From positions 613,465 through 677,464 of the forward strand of contig NZ_JAFCKS010000004.1 of the NCBI RefSeq assembly GCF_018129995.1: a stretch of DNA of 64,000 nt. Direction: 5' to 3'. Position 1 is the stretch's first letter. Every line of letters begins with the position of its first letter. A program made the translations under genes and the position numbers. The DNA is from Bradyrhizobium sp. SZCCT0153. GTDB lineage: Bacteria > Pseudomonadota > Alphaproteobacteria > Rhizobiales > Xanthobacteraceae. The notes under the pieces were generated by a model. It was not told where the DNA came from, searched no databases, and worked only from the letters and a program-made list of their open reading frames with translations. Below are positions 43,318 to 51,407 of this stretch, in pieces.

Positions 43318-43335
43318 ATCGCACCGTTACAAATT

Positions 43336-43352
43336 GCCGGGGAGAGCCCGGC
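43336..43352 (+). terminator. Short GC hairpin after msrA
   Basis: GCCGGG and CCCGGC pair around a 5-base loop, 19 bases after the msrA stop. No T run follows, so termination is uncertain. The rest of the 173-base gap to the TetR gene holds nothing recognisable. Confidence 0.35.
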
Positions 43353-43490
43353 TGGGTCCGGCTTGCGAACCGCTCGCGACGGCGGCCATTTGTTGACGAG
43401 GAATGCAAGTGTGCCGGTTGAAGTCATCTCATTGCGCGGAAGAATCGCTCCCGACCGTCACCGGCTCGCGAGCCGAGAACGCCTCGCTGC

Positions 43491-44132
43491 TCAGCGCACC
43501 TCTGTCCGGCAATCGCAGATCACGTCCACGGCCTTCCGGGCAAGCTCCCTCAACTCGGCGCGGCGAGCGCCGGCGCGGGCGCGAATGGCGATGGTATGCA
43601 TCGTGGCTGAGGCGAGGATTGCAAGCGCAGCGGGATCCGCATCACGCTTCAGTTCGCCCTTGTCCTGGGCAAGGCGGAAGCGGGCCTCGAAATCGGCATC
43701 GATCGCGCGGAGTCCCGCCGCTACGCTGTTCCGGATTGCTGCATCCTCTGCCACTTCGGTCACCGCGGTTCCCACCACGAAGCAGCCGCGCGCGGTTCCC
43801 TTGCCGGAAAAATAGATCGACAGCGCAGCGTCATAGGCCAGCATCAAGGCTTCGTCCAAGGGAAGGTCCCCGGCGAGGGCCTCACGCGTTGCGGCAAGGC
43901 TCATCTCCCAATAGCGCGCGAGCGCTTCGAGATAGAGCGCGTGCTTGTTGCCGAACACGGCGTAGAGGCTCGGTGGACTCATGCCGGTCGCGGCGGCGAC
44001 CTTGTCCAGTGATGTGCCGGAATAGCCGGTCCGCCAGAACGTCTCCGTGGCCCGCTTGAGGGCCGTCTCTGCATCGTAGGCGGGCGGCCGTCCGCGGCGC
44101 GCCGGGCCCGTTTCGCTCTTCTTCCGTGCCAT
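43491..44132 (-). CDS. TetR-family repressor
   Basis: The 213-residue protein has the TetR helix-turn-helix at about 17-62 (YDAETALKRATETFWRTGYSGTSLDKVAAATGMSPPSLYAVFGNKHALYLEAL) after a basic RRGRPPA arm, then a ligand/dimer domain with YFSGKGTARGCFVVGTAVTEVAEDAAIR typical of the TetR_C group near AcrR/YdeS. ATG 44132 is the first with family similarity; the longer frame is spurious. It is divergent from the EmrA/EmrB-type pair, and two matching palindromic sites lie in the gap, so it very likely represses those pump genes and itself. Confidence 0.87.
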   Translation of the reverse strand: MARKKSETGPARRGRPPAYDAETALKRATETFWRTGYSGTSLDKVAAATGMSPPSLYAVFGNKHALYLEALARYWEMSLAATREALAGDLPLDEALMLAYDAALSIYFSGKGTARGCFVVGTAVTEVAEDAAIRNSVAAGLRAIDADFEARFRLAQDKGELKRDADPAALAILASATMHTIAIRARAGARRAELRELARKAVDVICDCRTEVR

Positions 44133-44173
44133 ATCGCCAAAATCCTGGTTGCGATGTTTCACACATATATTTG

Positions 44174-44185
44174 TATGGATCGTTA
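44174..44185. promoter_or_regulatory. TetR-type operator, imperfect copy
   Basis: TATGGATCGTTA matches the perfect palindrome at 44237-44248 in 10 of 12 bases and shares the preceding TTTG. It lies 42 bp from the repressor start. Confidence 0.5.
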
Positions 44186-44236
44186 TAAAAATCAATGGCC
44201 GCGCACCTTGATCGGCGCACCGGAGTACAATATTTG

Positions 44237-44248
44237 TAACGATCGTTA
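44237..44248. promoter_or_regulatory. TetR-type operator, perfect palindrome
   Basis: TAACGATCGTTA is a perfect 12-bp palindrome preceded by ATTTG, as at the second site. It lies 28 bp ahead of the adaptor start at 44277. Confidence 0.6.
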
Positions 44249-44276
44249 GTGAAAAGGATAAGACGAGGGCCTTACG

Positions 44277-45422
44277 ATGCGCTTGAATTTTGCGCCAATC
44301 GCCGGCTGGTTGGGCGATCGCAGGAGCTTCCGCGGGAGCGAGGCTGCTGCGCCATTGTTCGGAGCGGACCTTGGCAGGCGGCTGCGCCGGCCCCTGATGC
44401 TCGCGCTGCCGACTGCGGCCGCCGTGTTCGGCGCCGTCATGTATCTGGCGCAGGAACAATATGTCTCGACCGACGACGCGTTCCTGCGTTCTGCCAAGGT
44501 GACCATCAACGCGCGGGTGTCAGGCCAGGCGGTCGAGATCGCCGTGCGCGATAACGAGCGCGTGCGACGGGGCCAGGTCCTGTTTAGAATCGACCCGGAG
44601 CCCTATCAGATTGCAGTCGATCAGGCCGAGGCGCGGCTCGGCAGTGCGCGGCTCCAGATCGCCTCCCTCAAGGCGACCTACCGCCAGCAGCAGGCGGAAC
44701 TGCAATCGGCGAAGGAATCGGCTTCCTTCGACGAACGTGAGTTCGATCGCAAGAAGATGCTGGTCGCCTCCGACTTTACGCCGCGCGCGGTCTATGAACG
44801 GGCCGAGACCGATCTCAAGGTCGCCCGCCATCGCATGGCATCGATCGAGCAGCAGATCGCCAACACGGTCGTCGCGCTTAACGGCGATCCCGATATCGAT
44901 GCCGATCGTCATCCGACAGTTCGCGCGGCAAGAGCCCAGCTTGACCGTGCGCGGCTCGATCTCTCCTACGCCACGGTGATTGCGCCCGACGACGGTATCG
45001 TGACGAAGGTCGACGACTTGCAGATCGGCGGCTTCGTCAACGCGGGGGCGCCGACGTTCTCGCTGATGTCGAGCCGGAACATCTGGATCGAGGCGAATTT
45101 TCGCGAGACCGGCTTGACCCACATGCGTCCGGGCCAGGAGGCGACGATCGACGTCGACGCCTATCCGGATCGCAAGTTCAGGGCGCATATCGTCAGTATG
45201 AGCCCCGGCACCGGCTCGGACTTCTCGATCCTGCCGCCCGAGAATGCGACCGGAAACTGGGTCAAGGTCGTCCAGCGGCTGCCGGTGCGCCTCGAGCTCG
45301 ACGATCTCGATCCGACGCGGCCGCTGTTCTCGGGCATCAGCGTGACGGCGCGGGTCGACACCCGCCATCGCCGAAGCTGGCCGCATTTGCTCCAAGGCGC
45401 GCTTGCGACGGAGGTCAAATGA
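44277..45422 (+). CDS. EmrA/HlyD-type membrane fusion protein
   Basis: The 381-residue adaptor has a membrane helix at about 38-58 (LMLALPTAAAVFGAVMYLAQ), the typical start after it (YVSTDDAFLRSAKVTINARVSGQAVEIAVRDNERVRRGQVLFRIDPEPY), a coiled-coil hairpin (about 115-215), the second lipoyl half (LSYATVIAPDDGIVTKVDDLQIGGFV) and a beta-barrel IWIEANFRETGLTHMRPGQ. It forms the periplasmic link of a tripartite EmrAB-type pump. Its stop overlaps the start of the MFS gene as ATGA. No outer-membrane factor is adjacent. Confidence 0.88.
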   Translation: MRLNFAPIAGWLGDRRSFRGSEAAAPLFGADLGRRLRRPLMLALPTAAAVFGAVMYLAQEQYVSTDDAFLRSAKVTINARVSGQAVEIAVRDNERVRRGQVLFRIDPEPYQIAVDQAEARLGSARLQIASLKATYRQQQAELQSAKESASFDEREFDRKKMLVASDFTPRAVYERAETDLKVARHRMASIEQQIANTVVALNGDPDIDADRHPTVRAARAQLDRARLDLSYATVIAPDDGIVTKVDDLQIGGFVNAGAPTFSLMSSRNIWIEANFRETGLTHMRPGQEATIDVDAYPDRKFRAHIVSMSPGTGSDFSILPPENATGNWVKVVQRLPVRLELDDLDPTRPLFSGISVTARVDTRHRRSWPHLLQGALATEVK

Positions 45423-46915
45423 GTACGCCCCTCCCATCGACCGCGGCGACCGGCGGTCACCACGCGATCTCCGCGGCGGCGCTCATGGCGACCTACATGC
45501 AGGCCGTCAACATCTCGATACCGAACGCGGCGTTGCCGCATATTCAGGCGACGCTCTCGATGGCGAACGACGAGGTCGGCTGGGTGTTCTCCTCGTATAT
45601 CGCGGCAAGTGCCGTGACCATGTCGGTCACGCAGTGGCTCGCGGGGCGCTATGGCCGCAAGGCGGTCTATCAGGCTGCCCTCGCCATCTTCACGCTCGGT
45701 CTTGTCCTCGACACGCTGGCAACGACGTCGATCCAGTTCGTGCTGGCGCGGATCCTCCAGGGCGCGGCGAGCGGGCCGCTCGCGACGCTCTCCTTGGCGA
45801 TCCTGCTCGAGGTGACGCCACCGGCGCGGCACGCGCGGATGGGCCTGGTGTCCACCGTCTGCTCCCTGCTCGGCATCAGCACCGGCCCCGCCATTGGCGG
45901 CTGGCTCAGTGAATATTACGGCTGGCCGTCGATCTTCCATTTCAGCCTGCCGATGACGGCCTTCATCTTCCTGACGATGGCCTTGCTGCTGAGCGAGAAG
46001 CGGGTCGAGCGAAGCCAGCCCTTCGACTTCTTTGGCCTCACGACCTTCTCCGTCGGCATGATCGGACTACAGATGCTGCTGGACCGCGGCGAGCGCCTCG
46101 AATGGTTCGCATCGACGGAGATATGGGGCGAAGCGATCGCCTCGGTGCTGGGTTTCTATCTCTTCATCGTGCACGTTCTGACGAAGAAGGAACATTTTCT
46201 CCGCACGGCGCTATTCAGGGATCGCAATCTCGTCCTCTCGACGGTGATCTCCTTCGCGCTTGGCTTCGTCCTGCTGCCGACATTGGCGTTGACGTCCCCG
46301 ATGCTGGAGGAGTTGCTCAATTACCCCGTCGACACCACCGGCTACATGACCATTCCGCGCGGCGTGGCGCTGATGGGCGCGCTGGTGCTGACGAGCCTGG
46401 TTCCGGGACAGGTCGACTACAGGCCGTTCCTCATGGGTGGAATGACGTTGGTGATCTATGCCAATTGGCTGATGCTCGGCTACTCGCCCGCGATGGATTG
46501 GCGGCCGGTCGTCGAAGCCGGTTTCCTCCAGGGCGCAGGTCTCGGCATGTTGTTGCCGGCGCTCGCGAGGGCTGCGTTCGGCACGCTCGATCCGAAGCTC
46601 CGGCCGGAGGGCAGCGCGATGATCAACCTGTCGCGCCTCTATGGCAGCACCATCGGCATCGCGGTGGTCCAGCTCTTCTTCTATGCCAACACCCAGGCCG
46701 TGCACATAGCGCTTGCCAAACACCTCACGCCTTTCCGTGTCGCGGCGAACGTTGCGGGCCCGATCGGGAAGCCGGCCCTTGTCGCGCTCAACGGAATGGT
46801 CACGCGTCAGGCGGCAACGGTCGCGGTCATCGATCAGTTCGAGATCCTGATGTTCGCCATGCTCGTCGTGATCCCGCTCGTATTCTTTCTCCGTAAGCCG
46901 CGTCCCGCCGGTTAA
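45419..46915 (+). CDS. EmrB/QacA-type (DHA2) MFS drug transporter
   Basis: The 498-residue protein has about 14 membrane helices: MATYMQAVNISIPNAALPHIQ, motif A WLAGRYGRKAVYQ, motif C LLGISTGPAIGGWLSEYYGW and GMLLPALARAAFG in the second half. It belongs to the DHA2 family that works with an EmrA-type adaptor to expel hydrophobic or amphipathic compounds. Translation is coupled to the upstream adaptor gene. Regulation is probably by the divergent TetR protein. Confidence 0.88.
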   Translation: MSTPLPSTAATGGHHAISAAALMATYMQAVNISIPNAALPHIQATLSMANDEVGWVFSSYIAASAVTMSVTQWLAGRYGRKAVYQAALAIFTLGLVLDTLATTSIQFVLARILQGAASGPLATLSLAILLEVTPPARHARMGLVSTVCSLLGISTGPAIGGWLSEYYGWPSIFHFSLPMTAFIFLTMALLLSEKRVERSQPFDFFGLTTFSVGMIGLQMLLDRGERLEWFASTEIWGEAIASVLGFYLFIVHVLTKKEHFLRTALFRDRNLVLSTVISFALGFVLLPTLALTSPMLEELLNYPVDTTGYMTIPRGVALMGALVLTSLVPGQVDYRPFLMGGMTLVIYANWLMLGYSPAMDWRPVVEAGFLQGAGLGMLLPALARAAFGTLDPKLRPEGSAMINLSRLYGSTIGIAVVQLFFYANTQAVHIALAKHLTPFRVAANVAGPIGKPALVALNGMVTRQAATVAVIDQFEILMFAMLVVIPLVFFLRKPRPAG

Positions 46916-47007
46916 CGCCGGGGAGTCGTGAATGACATCGCATCGGCAATTTCGATCACTTCGTGCCCCGCTGGTGCCGGGGACGCAGACAAGCAAAGGA
47001 GCCTACC

Positions 47008-47946
47008 ATGACGATCTCCGATTCACTTCGCTACACAAAGATTCCCACACGTGGGTCCGGCACGATTCCCGCGGTGGGATTTGGCACGCTCATTCCGGAT
47101 CCGCTCGTGACCAGGCAGGCCACCAGGGCCGCATTGGAGGCCGGATTTCGACATCTCGATTGTGCCGAGCGCTATCGCAACGAAGCGGCCGTCGGCGATG
47201 CGATACAGGACGCGTTCAGGGCGGGCACGCTTCGGCGCCAGGACCTGTTCGTGACGACGAAGCTATGGAACACCAATCATCGGCCGGAGCGGATCAAGCC
47301 TGCCTTCGACGCCAGCCGCCGGCGGCTGCAACTCGACGATATCGACTGCTACATCATCCATACGCCCTTCGCCTTTCAGCCCGGTGACGAGCAGGATCCG
47401 AGGGACGCGAGCGGCCGCGTCATCTATGATTCAGGCGTAACGTTGGCGGAGACATGGCACGCGCTGGAGCGCCTCGTCGACGAGGGGCACTGCAAGTCGA
47501 TCGGCCTGTCGGACATTACCCTGGAGAAGCTGCGCGAGATCGTTGCCGTCGCGCGGATCAGGCCGGCCATGGTGCAGGTCGAATCGCATCCGTATCTCCC
47601 CGAATGGGAGCTGCTCGAGTTCTGCCGCGAGCATGGAATTGTCCTGCAGGCGTTTGCGGCGCTGGGACACGCCATGGAGCCAAACCTTTTGGCCGACCCG
47701 GTGATTACCGCCATCGCGGAGCGCATGCACAAGACGCCGGCCCAGGTTGCCCTGGCATGGGCTGTCCAGCGCGGCACGGCTTTCCTGACGACCTCGACCA
47801 ATCCCAGGCGCATCCAGGAGAATTTCGATATCTCGACGTTGCCTGAAGACGCTATGCGCCAGATGCGGGACAGGATCACGACGAATGTCCGGTTCAACGC
47901 GGTGGTCGAGACCGGCGTGCCCGGATTTATTCCCCGGGCTACTTGA
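47008..47946 (+). CDS. Aldo/keto reductase
   Basis: The 312-residue AKR has the intact tetrad: Asp in HLDCAERY, Tyr in AERYRNE, Lys in VTTKLWN and His in YIIHTPF. The NADPH-binding end FLTTSTNPRRIQENFDI and the strand IGLSDITLEKLREIV are also present. These enzymes reduce aldehydes and ketones with NADPH. AAAGGAG lies ahead of ATG 47008; the frame upstream to 46963 lacks a ribosome site. It stands 92 bases after the MFS gene and ends with a hairpin terminator. Confidence 0.88.
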   Translation: MTISDSLRYTKIPTRGSGTIPAVGFGTLIPDPLVTRQATRAALEAGFRHLDCAERYRNEAAVGDAIQDAFRAGTLRRQDLFVTTKLWNTNHRPERIKPAFDASRRRLQLDDIDCYIIHTPFAFQPGDEQDPRDASGRVIYDSGVTLAETWHALERLVDEGHCKSIGLSDITLEKLREIVAVARIRPAMVQVESHPYLPEWELLEFCREHGIVLQAFAALGHAMEPNLLADPVITAIAERMHKTPAQVALAWAVQRGTAFLTTSTNPRRIQENFDISTLPEDAMRQMRDRITTNVRFNAVVETGVPGFIPRAT

Positions 47947-47962
47947 ATTGAGCCGAGCAACC

Positions 47963-47984
47963 GCGACCCCGCGCTCGGGGTCGC
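47963..47984 (+). terminator. Hairpin after aldo/keto reductase
   Basis: GCGACCCCG and CGGGGTCGC form a 9-bp stem with a 4-base loop, 16 bases after the stop. A weak T/A tail follows. It overlaps the very end of the Bug pseudogene on the other strand. Confidence 0.6.
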
Positions 47985-48262
47985 TATTCCGGCCCTGGCA
48001 CCGGAAAGTTTCACGACTTTCCTCCATTTCCCGGTTTCATCTGCGATGAGCTTGCCGAAGTCGCCCGGCGATCCCGCAAGAATCGTTCCGCCCATGTTCG
48101 TGGCCTGAGTCCTCAGATCCGGCTCCGCCATCGCGGCATTGATCTCCCGATTGTCGGTCGCGCCGGATAGTCCAGCGTTCGGGCGATGCGGGGCAGGATT
48201 GGAAGGATGGTCGCAGCGGCGGCAAAGTGAAGAAATCTCCGTCGTGGCTGTCTCGTGACGCG
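47984..48262 (-). pseudogene. Remnant of a Bug/TctC tricarboxylate-binding protein gene
   Basis: The minus strand translates in one frame to RRRFLHFAAAATILPILPR followed by DYPARPTIG, the leader and first strand typical of Bug proteins. It then jumps to another frame with INAAMAEPDLRTQATNMGG and TILAGSPGDFGKLIADE, the C-terminal end of the same family. The middle (about 230 codons) is missing. A further single-G excess in AGGGCC near 47990 shifts the frame just before what would be an ARPE-stop ending at 47984. No start codon is evident. At least one large deletion and one frameshift make it non-functional. An intact family member lies at 54546-55535. Confidence 0.75.
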
Positions 48263-48550
48263 CCCAGATAATCGTCGCCGGCGGCAGAAACTGTGACTGT
48301 TTTTTCGGAGGGATCGGAAGGGACTGATGGACCTTACCCATGGCGAGATCGCCTTTCGCGTCGCTTCACATCAACCGTGAGATGTGCCATTTCAACTCAA
48401 GCTTGCGTGAGGTCGCGAATATGGTCGCAAGCGAGAGCTTCGCGCCGGTTGGTTGCTGGCCCGAACGACGGTCTGCTATCCTGGGCGGTCTGGATTTGGG
48501 CCGAGAGAAACGGATCGGCCTCGCGCGCACTGAATAAGAACACGGGGCCG
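48263..48550. other. Intergenic region before regulator 3
   Basis: No gene is supported. The plus-strand frame running through it to 48293 has no family similarity. TTGCTG (48453) and TATCCT (48477), 18 bases apart, could be a promoter for regulator 3. No CTAAC array is present here. Confidence 0.35.
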
Positions 48551-51400
48551 ATGAAGACGCCGGTGGTGCTACGCAACGAGATACTGTCGTTCGGCCCGTT
48601 TCGCGTCACAGCAAGCGAAAGGTTGCTGACGAAGGACGGCGTCGCTGTGGAGCTTGGTGCCCGGGCGTTCGATATTTTGATCGCGCTGCTGTCGCGCCCG
48701 GCCGAAATCATCAGCAAGCACGATCTGATGGCGCGAGTCTGGCCGGGCGTCACCGTCGAAGAGGTCAGCCTGCGATTTCACGTCGCCAGCCTGCGCAAGG
48801 CTCTCGGTGACGGCAAGGACGGTGTCCGCTACATCACGACGTCGGCGGGACTGGGCTATGGCTTCGTCGCGCCGGTGTTGCGATCGGTCGAGCAGACGCC
48901 CCTGCTCAAAGCGTCCGAGCCCGGCTTTCAGCATGCCAACCTGCCGGTCCGCCTGTCTCGGATGATTGATCGGGAGGAGGACCTTGAAAGCCTTTCGGTG
49001 TTGGTCGACCGGGAGCGCTTCGTCACCATCGTTGGCTCCGGCGGTGTCGGCAAGACGACCGTCGCGGTCGTGGTCGGGCATCAGTTGATTGATCGCTTCA
49101 CCGGCGCGGTACTCTTCGTCGATCTCAGCATGCTCAACGATTCCGATCTGGTGGCAACGGTCATCGCTTCGCTGCTTGGACTGTCCGTGCAGTCCCATGA
49201 CGCAACGTCCAGCCTGGTCGCATATCTGCGCGACAAGCGGATCCTGCTGATACTCGACACCTGCGAGCATCTGATCGAAGCCGTGGCCGTACTTGCTTCA
49301 CTGATCTTCGCATCCGCGCCGCAGATCCACATCCTGGCAACCAGCCGCGAGACACTTCAGGCCCAGGGCGAACACGTTTACCGGCTCGAGCCGCTCGCGT
49401 GTCCACCAGACGGCGAACTCTCTGCGGATGTCGTCAAGACTTTTCCGGCTACGCAATTGTTCCTCGATCGCGCGCTGGCGAGCGGCGCGCAGCTCGATTT
49501 CAGCGATGCGGAAGCGGCGACCGTCGCTGAGATGTGCCGCAAGCTCGACGGCGTCGCTCTGGCGATCGAGCTCACGGCACGGCGTATCGAGGCCTATGGC
49601 GTGCATCAGACGGCGGCACTGCTCGATCAGCGCCTGACGCTCTCATGGAGCGGGTTGCGCGGTGCACCGGCGCGGCAGAAGACCCTCCAGGCGACGCTGG
49701 ATTGGAGCTATAGATTACTGTCCGAAGTCGAGCGGGTCGTGCTGCGTAGACTCGCCGTTTTTGTCGGAAGCTTCACGATCGACGCGGCACTTTGGGTTGC
49801 CGCGACCGCGACCGTAGATCGTTCGCTTGTTCTTGGTGCCATCGACGGGCTGGTCGCGAAGTCCATGATCGCGGTTCGCCCTGCCGGAACGCTGATGCGG
49901 TATCAGCTTCTGGACACGACGCGGGCCTATGCCCGGCAGAATAACCTCGAAGCTGCCGATTTCGCCGATCTTCACTCTCGCCACGCCAACTACTACCGGC
50001 AATGGCTGGAGACGATAGGGCTCAAATGGCCGATCCTTGCTACGGCCGCGGAGCGCGCGCCCCACTTCATTGCGCTCAACAACGTTCGTGCGGGCCTGGA
50101 ATGGTGTTTTGGCGCCGGCGGCGATGCTGATCTTGGCGTGAGGCTTGCGGCCGCTGCCGCGCCGGTGTTCTGGGCAATGTCGCTGCTTCCCGAATGCCAT
50201 CGTTGGTCGCTCCGTGCCATCCAGGCCCTTGACGAAACGAGCAGAGGAAGCCGCGAGGAAATGCATCTTCAGGCGGGCCTTGCGACCTCGTTCATGAACG
50301 TCAACGGGAAAACCGACGACGCGAAAGAGGCCTTTCATAGGAGCCTCGCTATCGCCGAGGAACTCGGCGATAGCCTTGCGCAAATGGGACTGCTTGGAAT
50401 ATTGCACGTGCTTCACGTGCGCGGCGGAGATTTCAAGACCGCATTTCAATATGCGCAGCAGGCGTCCGTCGTCGCCGCCGGGATCGACGACGCGACGGCA
50501 AAGGCGTTTGCCCACAGTTTGCTGGGGAGAGCATTTCTCTTCGAGGGCGATGTCGCCAATGCACGTCTCGAGTTGGAGGCGGCGGTGAGGCATCAGCCAA
50601 ATCCTGAACAAATCAGTCCGATCTATCTGGCGGCCGATCGGCACTACCGGCCGGGCATTCAGCTCGCGAGAACGCTTTGGTTGCAGGGCTATCCGGCCCA
50701 GTCGGTGGAGCGGGTGCACAATACGCTCAAGGAGGTGACCGATCATCCGGTCGCACTGACAGGCGCCTTGACGTTTGCAATCGGGGTATTCTTCTGGACC
50801 GGCGACCTCGCGAGTGCCGAAGCGCATATCGACTGGTTCCTGGCCCATGCCGAAGCTCATTCGCTCGGCCCCAATGCTGCGGTTGGACGGGGCTTGCGAG
50901 CACAATTGGCCATTTACCAGGGTGATGCAGAAACGGGGGTCGAAACGTTGCGTGGCTCCATGGCGAGAGTCCACGCCGCCCGTCACGGCCTCCTGGTCAC
51001 GGAGTTCAACATTTCGCTGGCCCGCGGCCTGATGGCCATCGGTCAGTTCCCGGAAGCGATGACGTTGATCCAGCAGGCGATCGATCGGGTCGACGCCGCC
51101 GGCGACACGTTTTCCAAGCCGGAGCTGTTGCGATTGAGCGGGCGCGTGCATCTTTCGAAGCCGGAGGCCGATGCTGCCGCTGCGGAATCCTGCCTGCTGC
51201 AATCACTTGAGTTGAGCCGGCGCCAGGGCACCTTGGCGTGGGAGTTGCGGACCGCCATTGACCTCGCCGAATTGTTCGCCAGCCAAGGGCAACCGCAGCG
51301 TGGCCGAATGCTCCTTGAACCCGTGTTCCTGCGCTTCACCGAGGGGTTCGAGACAGCCGATCTCGCGGCCGCCGAGCGGCTGCTGGCGGGGTTGCGCTGA
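48551..51400 (+). CDS. Winged-helix / STAND-ATPase / TPR transcription regulator (3)
   Basis: The 949-residue protein has a winged helix at 12-110 (SFGPFRVTASERLLTKDG, EEVSLRFHVASLRKALGDG), an ATPase with Walker A GSGGVGKT (162-169), ILLILDTCEHL and ATSRETLQAQGE, then TPR-type repeats to the end (FTEGFETADLAAAERLLAG). The wing reads TSAGLGYGFVAP where the other three have PGRGYCF, so DNA contacts may differ. It is nearest to regulator 1 in the recognition-helix region. ATG 48551 is chosen because GGGG lies just before it and the paralogues align from there. It is tail to tail with regulator 4, with 7 bases between the stops. Confidence 0.83.
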   Translation: MKTPVVLRNEILSFGPFRVTASERLLTKDGVAVELGARAFDILIALLSRPAEIISKHDLMARVWPGVTVEEVSLRFHVASLRKALGDGKDGVRYITTSAGLGYGFVAPVLRSVEQTPLLKASEPGFQHANLPVRLSRMIDREEDLESLSVLVDRERFVTIVGSGGVGKTTVAVVVGHQLIDRFTGAVLFVDLSMLNDSDLVATVIASLLGLSVQSHDATSSLVAYLRDKRILLILDTCEHLIEAVAVLASLIFASAPQIHILATSRETLQAQGEHVYRLEPLACPPDGELSADVVKTFPATQLFLDRALASGAQLDFSDAEAATVAEMCRKLDGVALAIELTARRIEAYGVHQTAALLDQRLTLSWSGLRGAPARQKTLQATLDWSYRLLSEVERVVLRRLAVFVGSFTIDAALWVAATATVDRSLVLGAIDGLVAKSMIAVRPAGTLMRYQLLDTTRAYARQNNLEAADFADLHSRHANYYRQWLETIGLKWPILATAAERAPHFIALNNVRAGLEWCFGAGGDADLGVRLAAAAAPVFWAMSLLPECHRWSLRAIQALDETSRGSREEMHLQAGLATSFMNVNGKTDDAKEAFHRSLAIAEELGDSLAQMGLLGILHVLHVRGGDFKTAFQYAQQASVVAAGIDDATAKAFAHSLLGRAFLFEGDVANARLELEAAVRHQPNPEQISPIYLAADRHYRPGIQLARTLWLQGYPAQSVERVHNTLKEVTDHPVALTGALTFAIGVFFWTGDLASAEAHIDWFLAHAEAHSLGPNAAVGRGLRAQLAIYQGDAETGVETLRGSMARVHAARHGLLVTEFNISLARGLMAIGQFPEAMTLIQQAIDRVDAAGDTFSKPELLRLSGRVHLSKPEADAAAAESCLLQSLELSRRQGTLAWELRTAIDLAELFASQGQPQRGRMLLEPVFLRFTEGFETADLAAAERLLAGLR

Positions 51401-51407
51401 CGCGGCG

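Noticed and set aside
47424..48341. 305-codon minus-strand frame covering the end of the aldo/keto reductase
   Set aside because: Only its middle part resembles a protein (the Bug C-terminal remnant); the rest is antisense to the reductase.
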